Of a stretch of 64,000 nt of DNA, positions 46,222 to 55,812 are shown piece by piece. The stretch covers positions 2,046,001 to 2,110,000 of the forward strand of contig NZ_LT799838.1 of NCBI RefSeq assembly GCF_900168255.1. The letters are read 5' to 3'. Origin of the DNA: Psychrobacter sp. DAB_AL43B. Its GTDB lineage: Bacteria; Pseudomonadota; Gammaproteobacteria; Pseudomonadales; Moraxellaceae. The notes beneath the pieces were generated by a model. The model was given only the letters and a program-made list of their open reading frames with translations, did no database searches and was not told the origin of the DNA. A program made the translations under genes and the position numbers. Numbering within the stretch: position 1 is the stretch's first letter; each line of letters begins with the position of its first letter.

Positions 46222-47865
46222 TTAGAACACACGGTTAAGGCCATTTAATGCTGCTACTCGGTACGCTTCTGCCATCGTTGGATAGTTAAAGGTGGTATTC
46301 ACAAAGTACTCAAGGGTCGCATTACACTTCATGACTGCTTGGCCAATATGAATAATCTCTGAAGCATGGTTGCCATAGCAATGAATACCTAAAATCTCTA
46401 ATGTCTCACGATGGAATAAGATTTTCAAGACCCCAGAACGCTCGCCGATAATTTGTGCGCGTGCCAGATGCTTAAAGAAAGCTTGACCGACTTCATAAGG
46501 AACTTTAGCATCAGTCAGCTCTTGCTCCGTCTTACCGATAGACGAGATTTCAGGAATAGTATAAATACCTGTCGGTACGCTAGATACTGGCTCAGCATCA
46601 CTATCACCGACCATAAATGCTGCAGCACAACGGCCTTGATCATAGGCAGCTGAAGCTAAAGATGGCCAACCGATGACATCACCAGCCGCATAAATATTGT
46701 CGACTCCAGTACAGTAGGTATCATCTACTTTTAACTGACCACGGCTATTGGCTTCAAGCCCCACCGCTTCTAAATTTAAACTTTCTGTATTACCTGAGCG
46801 ACCATTTGACCATAGAATAGCATCAGACTTAATTTTTTTACCACTTTTAAGATGCAATATTACACAGTCATCATGGGTCTCAAGATGATCAATTTCTTCG
46901 TTGTTACGAATAACGACGCCAAACTGTCTAAAGTCATGGGCAAGCGCATCGCTAATCTCGCTATCCAGATAACTTAACAATTTATTTTGGTTATTAATTA
47001 AATCAACTTTATAACCCAGACCAGTAAAAATAGAGGCATACTCACAACCAATGACCCCTGCACCATAAATGATAATCTTTCTGACCACATAATCCATTTG
47101 TAATATTTTATCAGAGTCAAAAACGCGCGGATGATCGAAGTCTAAAATTTCAGGACGATAAGGGCGGCTACCAACGGTAATAATAGCTTTATTAAAAGTG
47201 ATGGTTTCGAAAGTATTTTCGTCAATTTCAATTCGTAATGTATGCGCGTCAATAAAGTTTGCCCAACCTTGAATGACCTCGATACGATTACGCTCATAAA
47301 AGCGCGCGTGAGTGGTGACCTGATTGCGAATCACTTGACGCGCTTTGGCTAAAACGATATTTAGTGGAACTTGTTCATAATCCATCGCTTTGGTGAACAT
47401 TGGGTCACGGCGAAAGTTAATTAAGTTAAATACTGATTGGCGCAGCGCCTTACTCGGAATCGTACCGACGTGGGTTGAGTTACCACCGACTTGCTCACGC
47501 GGATCAATAACCACTACTTTTTTACCAGATTTGGATAACTTCATCGCGGCTGCTTCACCAGCAGGACCTGCCCCTAGTACGACAGCATCGTATTCAAACT
47601 CATGTTTGTCATTTTTTAGGCGTTTTGAGTCTTTGCTGAAGCCCGATTTAATATCAATACGCGTATCATCGAGCGGATTGACCAAATCAGGATGATGCAT
47701 GATATCGTCAGTGACCTGCTCATGGGTTTGTTCGATTCTCTCTTTTTTGTTTTTACCCTCAGTATGCTCAGGGTTTGGCGCGCGGCCACTCTCTTTATTA
47801 GACACCTCAGTGTGAGTATCTTTACCGGTATCATTGGTCGCGTCGCTTATAGGTTTGCTTCCCAT
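46222..47865 (-). CDS. sthA: Soluble pyridine nucleotide transhydrogenase (Si-specific)
   Basis: 547 residues. FAD protein interconverting NADPH and NAD+. [20 protein letters not shown] (about 96-115), [40 protein letters not shown] and [26 protein letters not shown] ending match SthA. The usual redox-active dithiol is absent: the position reads [17 protein letters not shown], with no Cys, consistent with the non-disulfide SthA. An 85-residue hydrophilic N-terminal extension precedes the FAD domain and starts at an ATG with GAGGA upstream, so it appears genuine. Terminator and convergent exporter operon downstream. Confidence 0.92.
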   Translation of the reverse strand: MGSKPISDATNDTGKDTHTEVSNKESGRAPNPEHTEGKNKKERIEQTHEQVTDDIMHHPDLVNPLDDTRIDIKSGFSKDSKRLKNDKHEFEYDAVVLGAGPAGEAAAMKLSKSGKKVVVIDPREQVGGNSTHVGTIPSKALRQSVFNLINFRRDPMFTKAMDYEQVPLNIVLAKARQVIRNQVTTHARFYERNRIEVIQGWANFIDAHTLRIEIDENTFETITFNKAIITVGSRPYRPEILDFDHPRVFDSDKILQMDYVVRKIIIYGAGVIGCEYASIFTGLGYKVDLINNQNKLLSYLDSEISDALAHDFRQFGVVIRNNEEIDHLETHDDCVILHLKSGKKIKSDAILWSNGRSGNTESLNLEAVGLEANSRGQLKVDDTYCTGVDNIYAAGDVIGWPSLASAAYDQGRCAAAFMVGDSDAEPVSSVPTGIYTIPEISSIGKTEQELTDAKVPYEVGQAFFKHLARAQIIGERSGVLKILFHRETLEILGIHCYGNHASEIIHIGQAVMKCNATLEYFVNTTFNYPTMAEAYRVAALNGLNRVF

Positions 47866-48050
47866 CGTATCCTCTTTATTAATTTATGACTCTGTTTTTT
47901 TAGGCTATGAATGCATCAATATATACATGAAATCAATGTCATGGCGCTAAAGTTTGCCTACCATACGTGGTGATAAGATTTTTTGCAATCTCAGCTACTA
48001 TGACGCTAGAGCTGTCGTTATTTTTTAGATAATGCAGTGAATGTTTTTAA

Positions 48051-48947
48051 TTAGCCGATGCGGCGTTTTAGACCGGTCATCTGTAAGATTCGAGTGGCAA
48101 TCTCTTCAACCGACATCTCTGAGACATCAAGGCTTGGAATGCCCTGAGAAGTATAAATACCTTGTATGGCACGCTGTTCTTGCTGACATTGTTGATAACT
48201 GGAATAACGGCTACCTGCGCGGCGTTCTTGACGGATTTTCACCAAGCGATCGGTATCGATGATCAAACCAAATAGCTTATGCTTATGCTCGCGTAAGGCT
48301 TTTGGGAGCTGATTGTCGTTTAAGTCTTCTTCAGTCAAAGGATAATTGGCCGCACGAATTCCGAATTGTAGCGCCAAATATAATGACGTTGGGGTTTTAC
48401 CAGAACGTGACACCCCGATAAGAATAATATCTGCCGCATGATAATGACGGGTACGCGCCCCATCATCGTTATCTAGCGCAAAATGCACCGCATCGATACG
48501 TTCTTTATAGGTTTCAGAATCGACATTATCGTGCGCATGACCTGAATGTCCATCCGGCTCTACACCGGTCTCTTCCGCTACGCGTCCGATTAGACCTTCA
48601 TACATATCTAGATTACAGCTATGTGCTGAGTTAATTTTTTCACGAATCTCAGGGTTTACAATGGTATCGAACACCAATGGCAGTAAGCCATCTCGTTGAT
48701 AAGCCATGTTGATTTGCTCAACCGCATCTTCAGCACGCTCTAAATTATCCACATAAGGCAACACTCGCGTCTCAAAAGGTACTGAGGCAAATTGACTCAA
48801 AATAGCGCGTCCAAGGGTTTCTGCGGTAATCGCAGTGCCATCAGAGATAAAAAACGCCGTTCTTATATTTTCTGTGTTATCGACCTCTAATGCTTGTTTA
48901 TTCTGGATAATAGCGTTCGGGAATTCAGACAGATTGTTTGAGTACAT
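48051..48947 (-). CDS. ppsR: PEP synthetase regulatory protein (kinase/pyrophosphorylase)
   Basis: 298 residues, DUF299 family. It inactivates PEP synthase by ADP-dependent phosphorylation and reactivates it by phosphorolysis. The start TAFFISDGTAITAETLGRAIL, the P-loop LIGVSRSGKTPTSLYLA (about 177-193), and RLVKIRQERRAGSRYSSY are characteristic. A short Asp/His insertion (GHSGHAHDN) lies before the P-loop. Divergent from ppsA, the target enzyme; this pairing is the usual one and supports the call. Confidence 0.95.
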   Translation of the reverse strand: MYSNNLSEFPNAIIQNKQALEVDNTENIRTAFFISDGTAITAETLGRAILSQFASVPFETRVLPYVDNLERAEDAVEQINMAYQRDGLLPLVFDTIVNPEIREKINSAHSCNLDMYEGLIGRVAEETGVEPDGHSGHAHDNVDSETYKERIDAVHFALDNDDGARTRHYHAADIILIGVSRSGKTPTSLYLALQFGIRAANYPLTEEDLNDNQLPKALREHKHKLFGLIIDTDRLVKIRQERRAGSRYSSYQQCQQEQRAIQGIYTSQGIPSLDVSEMSVEEIATRILQMTGLKRRIG

Positions 48948-49553
48948 AACGTTGACACCTTGGTTGAAACCTCAATAGCATTCTTTAATCAGCGCTTAAT
49001 AGTGAGCGCTTGATCATTTTTGATGTAATATCTAACCCTATTCAGTTAGTATTTCATCATTTAATTTTTAATATTCCAGTCATATGCGCCACATATTGAT
49101 GCTTTATATTATACCTATAATAGAAGGCTAATAGTAATCAATGTTACAGGCGTACACTTAGAAGCTGACACCAAAACCAACCTGATTAAGAAATAGTTTA
49201 TGGCATTTCATCGATTGTCTTATGACAATATCGTATGCACTATATATAGGTATAAATTTTATATAGGTATAAATTTTAACCCTATTTCAAAACCTTTTTG
49301 CTTCCTTGCAAAAGAATCAGTTAACTTTATTAAAAAGCTTATAAAATTAGAAGATAGGAAACAATCCATATTAGTATTTCTATCGTATCTTGCTAGCTAT
49401 ATTTTATGACTTCTAGCATTAAATATGTAGCAAACCCCACAATTTGTATATTTTTCATCATTTTTTTGCTTTAACCACTCGAAATTGTCCAAATATAGCG
49501 GTATAATCGACCTTTATAATCCTTACTAAATAACCTTATTTTCTGGAGTTATC
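48948..49553. promoter_or_regulatory. Divergent region ppsR / ppsA
   Basis: 606 AT-rich bases. It contains an exact 17-bp tandem repeat, ATATAGGTATAAATTTT, at 49244-49260 and 49261-49277, and a -10-like TATAAT at 49502-49507, 50 bases before the ppsA ATG. A 69-codon open frame at 49200-49409 overlaps the repeat; I do not accept it as a gene. No RNA gene seen. Confidence 0.55.
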
Positions 49554-51938
49554 ATGGCAGCGCAATCTACAGCACTTGTAATCAATCTAGATCAGCTAGG
49601 AAAAGACGATATTGAGACAGTTGGTGGTAAGAATGCTTCACTTGGCGAGATGATCAGCCACTTGTCTGATTTGGGCGTTAGTGTTCCAGGTGGCTTTGCT
49701 ACAACTTCAGATGCGTTCAATCGCTTTTTGACAGAAACGGGCTTACTTGACAAAATTAATAGCGAACTTAAAGAGCTTGACGTTAATGATGTTAATAAGC
49801 TTGCTGTTACCGGCAAAAAAATTCGTAACTGGATTGTTGAACAAGAGTTACCAAAAGATTTAGAGCAAGCAGTGCGCAAATCATTCGAAGAAATGAGCGA
49901 TGGTAAAGATATTGCCGTTGCTGTGCGCTCTTCTGCTACTGCTGAAGATTTACCAGATGCATCATTTGCTGGTCAGCAAGAAACTTATCTAAACATTCGC
50001 GGTATTGATAACGTTCTTATTGCGATTAAAGAAGTATTTGCATCCCTTTATAACGACCGTGCTATCTCTTACCGTGTACATAAAGGTTTTGAGCATGAAG
50101 GCGTAGCCCTATCTGCGGCTGTACAGCGCATGGTTCGCTCAGAAACTGGTGCTGCTGGCGTCATGTTTACCCTAGATACCGAAAGTGGTTTTGATCAAGT
50201 AGTATTCATCACTTCAAGCTACGGCTTGGGCGAGATGGTTGTTCAAGGCGCTGTAAACCCTGATGAATTCTATGTATCAAAACGCTTACTTGCTAATGGT
50301 AAACCTGCGATTATTCGTCGTAACCTAGGTAGCAAGCATAAGAAAATGATTTACGGTGATGAAGGTAGTACCACCAAATCTGTGAAAATCGTCGATGTTG
50401 AAAAAGAAGATCGCATGCAGTTCTCTTTATCGACTGAAGAATTGAATTCACTTGCCAAGCAAGCGATGACTATTGAAAAGCATTACGGTCAAGCGATGGA
50501 TATCGAGTGGGCTAAAGATGGCGATACTAATGAAATCTTTATCGTTCAAGCCCGTCCTGAAACCGTTAAGAGCCGTCAAGACAGCAACGTCATGGAACGT
50601 TATGTCATTAATACCACTGGTGCCAAAGTATTGTGCGAAGGTCGCTCAATCGGCCAACGTATTGGTGCTGGTAAAGTTCGTATCGTTAACAACTTAAACG
50701 AGATGGACAAAGTACAAGAAGGTGATGTGCTAGTATCAGACATGACAGATCCGGATTGGGAACCAGTCATGAAGCGTGCGTCAGCTATCATCACTAACCG
50801 TGGTGGTCGTACTTGTCACGCGGCAATTATTGCTCGTGAGCTCGGCGTACCAGCGATTGTTGGTTGTGGTAATGCCACAGAACTATTGGTTGACGGTCAA
50901 GACGTTACCGCTTCTTGTGCTGAGGGTGACACAGGCTTTATCTACGAAGGTCAGCTTGATTTTGAAGTAAAGACCAACTCTGTTGAATCTATGCCAGAGC
51001 TTGCCTTCAAAGTAATGATGAACGTTGGTAACCCAGATCGCGCTTTCTCATTTACCCAAATGCCAAACGAAGGTATCGGTCTTGCGCGTCTTGAGTTTAT
51101 CATCAACCGTATGATTGGTGTGCATCCAAAAGCATTACTAAATATGAACAGCTTGCCACGTGAAATCTCACAAGCGATTAATGAGCGTATTGCTGGTTAT
51201 GCTTCTCCTATTGACTTCTATGTTGATAAATTGGTTGAAGGTATTTCAACGCTAGCGGTTGCCTTTATGGATCAGCCAGTTATCGTTCGTATGTCAGATT
51301 TTAAATCAAACGAATACGCTAACTTGCTTGGTGGTAAATTATACGAGCCGTCAGAAGAAAACCCAATGCTTGGTTTCCGTGGTGCTAGCCGCTACGTGTC
51401 TGATAACTTCCGTGACTGCTTTGAGCTTGAGTGTAAAGCACTAAAGCGCGTACGTGATGAGATGGGCTTAACCAACGTCGAGATTATGATTCCATTCGTC
51501 CGTACGGTTGGCGAAGCGAAACAAGTCATCGAATTACTTGAGAAAAATGGTCTAAAACGTGGTGAAAACGGTCTACGCATTATCATGATGTGTGAACTAC
51601 CAACCAACTGCTTACTTGCAGAAGAGTTCCTAGAGCACTTTGATGGTTTCTCAATCGGTTCAAACGATTTGACTCAGCTAACACTTGGTCTTGATCGTGA
51701 CTCAGGTATCGTCTCACATCTATTTGATGAGCGTGATCCTGCGGTTAAAAAGCTGTTGTCTATGGCAATCGATGCTTGCCGTAAAGCAGACAAATACGTC
51801 GGTATCTGTGGTCAAGGTCCATCAGATCATCCAGATCTTGCTTACTGGCTCATGGAGCAAGGTATCAGCTCAGTGTCATTGAACCCTGACTCAGTATTAG
51901 ATACTTGGTTCTTCTTAGCAGGCGAAGAAGTAAAGTAA
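49554..51938 (+). CDS. ppsA: Phosphoenolpyruvate synthase
   Basis: 794 residues. Makes PEP from pyruvate and ATP, for gluconeogenesis. The N-terminal ATP-binding domain ([32 protein letters not shown]), the phosphohistidine domain with [21 protein letters not shown] (His near 421) and the C-terminal PEP-binding barrel ([35 protein letters not shown]) are complete. GGAGTT precedes the ATG. Divergent from its regulator ppsR. Confidence 0.97.
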   Translation: MAAQSTALVINLDQLGKDDIETVGGKNASLGEMISHLSDLGVSVPGGFATTSDAFNRFLTETGLLDKINSELKELDVNDVNKLAVTGKKIRNWIVEQELPKDLEQAVRKSFEEMSDGKDIAVAVRSSATAEDLPDASFAGQQETYLNIRGIDNVLIAIKEVFASLYNDRAISYRVHKGFEHEGVALSAAVQRMVRSETGAAGVMFTLDTESGFDQVVFITSSYGLGEMVVQGAVNPDEFYVSKRLLANGKPAIIRRNLGSKHKKMIYGDEGSTTKSVKIVDVEKEDRMQFSLSTEELNSLAKQAMTIEKHYGQAMDIEWAKDGDTNEIFIVQARPETVKSRQDSNVMERYVINTTGAKVLCEGRSIGQRIGAGKVRIVNNLNEMDKVQEGDVLVSDMTDPDWEPVMKRASAIITNRGGRTCHAAIIARELGVPAIVGCGNATELLVDGQDVTASCAEGDTGFIYEGQLDFEVKTNSVESMPELAFKVMMNVGNPDRAFSFTQMPNEGIGLARLEFIINRMIGVHPKALLNMNSLPREISQAINERIAGYASPIDFYVDKLVEGISTLAVAFMDQPVIVRMSDFKSNEYANLLGGKLYEPSEENPMLGFRGASRYVSDNFRDCFELECKALKRVRDEMGLTNVEIMIPFVRTVGEAKQVIELLEKNGLKRGENGLRIIMMCELPTNCLLAEEFLEHFDGFSIGSNDLTQLTLGLDRDSGIVSHLFDERDPAVKKLLSMAIDACRKADKYVGICGQGPSDHPDLAYWLMEQGISSVSLNPDSVLDTWFFLAGEEVK

Positions 51939-51991
51939 GCTGTAACGTTACGTCACAACGTTAATTCACACCGTCATTTAAGATACACAGA

Positions 51992-52026
51992 TTAGGGTCT
52001 ATTTGATTTTTTCAAATAGACCCTAA
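51992..52026 (+). terminator. Inverted repeat after ppsA
   Basis: Perfect 15-bp arms (TTAGGGTCTATTTGA and its complement) with a T5 loop, 54 bases after the ppsA stop. There is no T tract after the stem, so it may be a stabilising hairpin or a weak terminator. Confidence 0.6.
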
Positions 52027-52094
52027 TATAATGTATGACAAATAGTGACTTAAAAATAGTCATTTAAAGATAGTGACTTAAGACATGACTAACT

Positions 52095-53084
52095 ATGCAG
52101 GCAATTATGCAAATTTTCCTTGCTCGAAATAACGTACAAGCCGGTCCATACACCTTGGATCAGCTCAATATCATGCTCACCTCTGGTGAAGTACAACTAG
52201 ATGATTTGATCTGGCACGAAGGCTTAGATCAGTGGCAACGCGTTGGTAATTTAACCAATAATCAAACGTTCTACCGTCCTGCTCATATAGCGACACCGGC
52301 TGTTAATGATTCTATTATTAATAACGTCACTGTATTCCCAGAGGATGCTGACGCAAGCAATGGTCAAGATGACAAATCAGTATCGCTAGATCGCCTATAT
52401 GGCAAGCCTGAACGTCTAAAAGATAACGCTAAAAACACCAAAAGTGATATGACGACCAATCGTCAATATACGCCGAATAGCAATGTGTCATTAAATAAGT
52501 CTAACGCTACCAAGGCTACAGATAAAGTAGTCGGTAATGTGGTACTTGCGCCTATCATGTCACGGGTATTGGCGACGGCGCTTAATGCTTTACTGTATCT
52601 ATTAGCGATTTTTCCGCTAGTCATGGCATTGACGAAACTGGATGTGGATTATACTAAGTTTCAAAACATCCAAGATATGGATACCGCTTATCAGTATTCA
52701 ATGACCCTAATGGAGAGCATTCCTAGTAGCACCTTGATGATATCGCAAGTCATGGTCTTCGGTTTGTTTGCCTTGCAACTGCTATTTATTACTTTGCGTG
52801 GTCAATCACTGGGTAAGCTGATTACGGGTATCCGTGTGGTCGATCAAACCACTCATCGTCTGCCGTCGTTTTTAAAGCTTATCGGCATGCGTACCTTGCT
52901 GCTATTTATTATTTATAATTTACTGTTCTCTTTTACCAGCTTTTTAGGTTTTGTCATCATTGGTATTCATTATTATATGGCCTCTAAAAGCCCTGAAAAT
53001 ATCGGTTGGCATGACAAACTGGCTAAAACCCTAGTGGTTAAAGCTGACAGCAGTCAATTAGTAAAAGAGCCTAAAATAAAATAA
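52095..53084 (+). CDS. GYF_2 / RDD-domain membrane protein
   Basis: 329 residues. The N-terminal 50 residues form a GYF_2-like domain (GPYTLDQLNIMLTSGEVQLDDLIWHEGLDQWQRVG). A polar linker leads to three membrane segments of an RDD domain starting at LAPIMSRVLATALNALLYLL, with SLGKLITGIRVV typical. Function unknown; some RDD proteins export Na+. Start could be 52095 or 52107; neither has a good ribosome-binding site. Confidence 0.78.
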   Translation: MQAIMQIFLARNNVQAGPYTLDQLNIMLTSGEVQLDDLIWHEGLDQWQRVGNLTNNQTFYRPAHIATPAVNDSIINNVTVFPEDADASNGQDDKSVSLDRLYGKPERLKDNAKNTKSDMTTNRQYTPNSNVSLNKSNATKATDKVVGNVVLAPIMSRVLATALNALLYLLAIFPLVMALTKLDVDYTKFQNIQDMDTAYQYSMTLMESIPSSTLMISQVMVFGLFALQLLFITLRGQSLGKLITGIRVVDQTTHRLPSFLKLIGMRTLLLFIIYNLLFSFTSFLGFVIIGIHYYMASKSPENIGWHDKLAKTLVVKADSSQLVKEPKIK

Positions 53085-53214
53085 CCCTTTTGTTGGTTAT
53101 TAATACCTCTGATGGTTGTGATAAAAAGCAGCGTATTAGCGTTGCTTTTTTATTGATAAAAGAACAATGATTTCAATTAATAATTTTTATTAACAGCGGC
53201 GCATTGATTAACCT

Positions 53215-53243
53215 TTGTGTTCATCAGTGACTACTGTTATAAT
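53215..53243 (+). promoter_or_regulatory. Sigma-70 promoter for rpsF-rpsR-rplI
   Basis: TTGTGT (53215-53220) and TATAAT (53238-53243) with 17-bp spacing, 127 bases upstream of the rpsF ATG. Confidence 0.75.
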
Positions 53244-53325
53244 ACGGCGCTTTATAAACTAAGCTTATTCTCTGTTATTTTTTATAATAATGGCTAGGAT
53301 TTGAGCTTACCTTATAAATCTCCTT

Positions 53326-53348
53326 GCTATTAACATAGGGTTAATAGC
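53326..53348 (+). promoter_or_regulatory. Hairpin in the rpsF leader
   Basis: 9-bp perfect stem GCTATTAAC (53326-53334) / GTTAATAGC (53340-53348), loop ATAGG, followed by ACTAATCCG before the ribosome-binding site. Many bacteria have an S6:S18-binding RNA in this leader with a CCG element; identity is not shown here. Confidence 0.4.
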
Positions 53349-53370
53349 TACTAATCCGTAAGGAGTCATA

Positions 53371-53772
53371 ATGCGACATTACGAACTGGTGTTACTTGTA
53401 CACCCAGACCAAAGCGACCAAGTGGTCGGCATGGTTGAACGCTATATCAAGTTAGTTCAAGACAACAACGGCACCATCCATCGTCTAGAAGATTGGGGTC
53501 GTCGTCAACTGGCTTACCCAATTAACAAGATTCACAAAGCTCATTACGTTCTTTTCAACATTGAAACTAACGGTGAGACTTTAGCTGAACTTGAAGAATT
53601 ATTCCGTTATAACGACGCGATCATTCGTAGTCTAGTTATGCGCCGTGACGACGCTGTCACTGAAGAGTCGCAGTTAGCCAAGAATGCCGATGAAAAACGC
53701 GCACGCAAAGCAACTACTCGTCGTCCAGATCGTGATGATAATGACGACAACGACAACAACAGTGATGACTAA
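53371..53772 (+). CDS. rpsF: 30S ribosomal protein S6
   Basis: 133 residues. [20 protein letters not shown] at the start, [14 protein letters not shown] [13 protein letters not shown] and [19 protein letters not shown] are diagnostic. An acidic C-terminal tail ([14 protein letters not shown]) follows residue 115. S6 binds S18 and 16S rRNA in the platform of the small subunit. AAGGAG lies five bases before the ATG. First gene of the operon with rpsR 16 bases later. Confidence 0.97.
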   Translation: MRHYELVLLVHPDQSDQVVGMVERYIKLVQDNNGTIHRLEDWGRRQLAYPINKIHKAHYVLFNIETNGETLAELEELFRYNDAIIRSLVMRRDDAVTEESQLAKNADEKRARKATTRRPDRDDNDDNDNNSDD

Positions 53773-53788
53773 TTAAAGGAGAATACTC

Positions 53789-54016
53789 ATGGCACGTTTC
53801 TATCGCCGTCGCAAATTCTGCCGTTTCACTGCTGAAGGCATCACTCACATCGATTATAAAGATGTTGAATTGCTAAAACAGTACATCAGTGATAATGGTA
53901 AAATCGTACCAAGCCGCATTACCGGTACCTCTACTAAATATCAGCGTCAACTAGCTACTGCTATCAAGCAAGCTCGTTATTTATCGCTACTTCCGTATAC
54001 TGACAACCATCAGTAA
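53789..54016 (+). CDS. rpsR: 30S ribosomal protein S18
   Basis: 75 residues. [22 protein letters not shown] at the start and [29 protein letters not shown] at the end identify S18. Binds S6 on the 30S platform. AAAGGAG before the ATG; 16 bases after rpsF and 25 before rplI. Confidence 0.97.
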   Translation: MARFYRRRKFCRFTAEGITHIDYKDVELLKQYISDNGKIVPSRITGTSTKYQRQLATAIKQARYLSLLPYTDNHQ

Positions 54017-54041
54017 TTTAACCGTTAACTAGGAATGACTC

Positions 54042-54557
54042 ATGCAAATTATTTTGTTACAGCGTATCGTCAACCTTGGTAAACTCGGTGAAACTGTCGA
54101 TGTGAAACCAGGTTACGGACGTAACTTTCTTATCCCTTTGGGTAAAGCACTACCTGCTAACGCAGCTAACATTGAAAAATTCGAAGCACGTCGTGCTGAA
54201 CTTGAAGCTGAAGAAGCTAAAGAAGTAAGCGTTGCTCAAGAACGTGCTGATGCATTAACTGACGTTAATGTTATTATGCGCGCTAAATCAGGTGACGAAG
54301 GCAAGCTATTCGGCTCTATCGGTACTCGCGATATCGCTGAAGCATTGACTAACTCAGGTCTAGAAGTTGACCGTGCTGAAATCAAGCTTCCTGAAGGCAC
54401 TTTACGTCAAGTTGGCGAATATAATGTTGATATTCAACTACATCATGACGTTACCGCTACTATCCTAGTTACCATTCTTTCTGAAGATGGCGACAAAGAA
54501 GAGCAAGCTGTAGAAGAAGATGTAGCAGACGAAAACGAAGACTATTCTGAAGAGTAA
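54042..54557 (+). CDS. rplI: 50S ribosomal protein L9
   Basis: 171 residues. The N-terminal rRNA-binding domain ([20 protein letters not shown], then [13 protein letters not shown]), the long connecting helix and the C-terminal domain ([14 protein letters not shown]) are complete. It is longer than the usual ~150 because of an acidic C-terminal extension of about 20 residues (E, D-rich). Last gene of the rpsF-rpsR-rplI operon. Confidence 0.97.
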   Translation: MQIILLQRIVNLGKLGETVDVKPGYGRNFLIPLGKALPANAANIEKFEARRAELEAEEAKEVSVAQERADALTDVNVIMRAKSGDEGKLFGSIGTRDIAEALTNSGLEVDRAEIKLPEGTLRQVGEYNVDIQLHHDVTATILVTILSEDGDKEEQAVEEDVADENEDYSEE

Positions 54558-54586
54558 TTTTTAGAATATCTGAGTTCAGTCTATAT

Positions 54587-54620
54587 AAAAAGCCAGTAAC
54601 GTCATGTTGCTGGCTTTTTT
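54587..54620 (+). terminator. Terminator after rplI
   Basis: 10-bp stem AAAAAGCCAG/CTGGCTTTTT extended by AAC/GTT past one mismatch, followed by T. The remainder of the 54558-54879 gap shows nothing. Confidence 0.9.
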
Positions 54621-54879
54621 GTATTAGCAGCTATATTCGCACTCACAAGATGAGCTTGAATACCTACTTTAAGATAGGTGGCTGAGACTGCTTACTTCCG
54701 CTAGATTTTTACCTCAATTGTTCACCGCAATCTATAATAATAAATTTTAGCAATAACAAGTAACACATCACCCATACGACTGATACTTAATAATAAAATA
54801 CTACCCATAAAATCGTCTTTAATACGATCCGCTGAATTGATATTCTGTCTATACTTAGCCACAGATATGACAGGATAAT

Positions 54880-55104
54880 ATGATAAATACCGGTGATAAA
54901 TTAAAATGTATTCAAGGTAATGATGTGTACTTAGAAGGTGAAGTTTATACTGTCGGTAGAATCGTCAATAATAAGTATTTCCAGATATTGACTAGCAGTA
55001 ACGATGACCATTGGTATGCTACATTAGATAATGAAGGTATATATGTCAGCTTTGACTCTAATACAGCACAAGACAATAAAGCTCGATTTGATAAGCTAGC
55101 TTAA
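54880..55104 (+). CDS. Small protein of unknown function, SH3-like
   Basis: 74 residues: begins GDKLKCIQGNDVYLEGEVYTVGRI, a pattern seen in small SH3-like beta-barrel proteins of phages and bacteria, followed by YFQILTSSNDDHWYATLDNEGIYV. AGGAT stands five bases before the ATG. No membrane segment or signal. Single gene between the rplI terminator and the deletion scar. Similarity is by pattern only and no function is proposed. Confidence 0.55.
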   Translation: MINTGDKLKCIQGNDVYLEGEVYTVGRIVNNKYFQILTSSNDDHWYATLDNEGIYVSFDSNTAQDNKARFDKLA

Positions 55105-55123
55105 AGATAAGCTATCTTGGGGG

Positions 55124-55438
55124 CTATCTCTTTGGCTGAAAATCTGGTCGACTACATAATTGATAATTTACAGAACGCGGCCATTCAGCCGCTAACTTTG
55201 ATATATACTGGCTAGCGGCAATCATTTTGGCCGCGTTACTCCAGCATACATGACCAACGACTAATATTGGCGTCCTGTCTCTCTCACAAGATCGTTCAAT
55301 GCTTCTCGCATACAACCACTCTTCAACACGTTCAAATAATTGCTGCAAACTCTCGCCATTGTTTGGCGCAAAGTGAGCAAAATTATTGCACCAATCATCA
55401 ATGTGTTTTTTCGCAATTTGCACCCAAAGCCGACCATC
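55124..55438 (-). pseudogene. Histidine phosphatase (CobC-like), 5'-truncated
   Basis: The frame from the stop at 55124 back to the in-frame TAG at 55439-55441 encodes DGRLWVQIAKKHIDDWCNNFA followed by NNGESLQQLFERVEEWL and ILVVGHVCWSNAAKMIAA, which matches the second half of histidine phosphatases of the alpha-ribazole phosphatase (CobC) type. The N-terminal half with the catalytic RHG motif, about 80 residues, is absent: homology stops exactly at the DG of the normal D[G/W]xLW motif, where a stop codon stands. A GTG at 55423 could start a 99-residue fragment but it could not be active. Confidence 0.7.
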
Positions 55439-55459
55439 CTAATGTTGATACATACAAAA

Positions 55460-55494
55460 CAAAAACCACATACTCTGATAGTATGTGGTTTTTG
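55460..55494. repeat. Perfect 15-bp inverted repeat between two broken genes
   Basis: CAAAAACCACATACT (55460-55474), loop CTGAT, and the exact complement AGTATGTGGTTTTTG (55480-55494). As RNA it would be a strong hairpin or bidirectional terminator. It lies between the truncated ends of the two pseudogenes. Confidence 0.8.
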
Positions 55495-55509
55495 CCACCG
55501 CAAAGTTAA

Positions 55510-55740
55510 GATGGCATCTTTTTAAGTTTTAACATTGTCAGCTTTTTGGTAACACTATTTTATCAAGTACCACTTAATACCATCGCTAAGGCGATCTCTA
55601 ATGGTTTTGATTACTTTAATAGTATCTTAGGTTATATTGGTCTAGTGATTATATTTGATACGATTATCAGCCTAATCTTTGAAAAAACGGGTGCCGCTAT
55701 TGTGATAGCAATACAAGCATCGTCTTTATCTGGTTATTGA
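55510..55740 (+). pseudogene. GntP-family permease, N-terminal remnant
   Basis: After an in-frame stop (55507-55509), the frame reads DGIFLSFNIVSFLVTLFYQ, then VPLNTIAKAISNGFD, ILGYIGLVIIFDTIISLIFEK and TGAAIVIA, and stops at 55738-55740. This fits the first two or three helices of a GntP-family permease, where the pattern is MPL-x2-I-x2-I-x3-GF..LG.IGLIIVFGTIIG..LEKSGGA. The normal ~440-residue protein is missing its N-terminal start and about 350 C-terminal residues. Substitutions such as FDTIIS for FGTIIG suggest decay. It directly precedes a glycerate kinase gene, the usual partner of such permeases. Confidence 0.6.
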
Positions 55741-55812
55741 CCTTGGTATTTATATAACGCCTTAGTTAAGTTATTAAAAAATAGATTCAAAGAGATATTT
55801 AAAGAGAAAGCC

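Noticed and set aside
49200..49409. 69-codon open frame between ppsR and ppsA
   Set aside because: It overlaps the 17-bp tandem repeat, has no ribosome-binding site and an AT-driven composition; it lies where promoters are expected.
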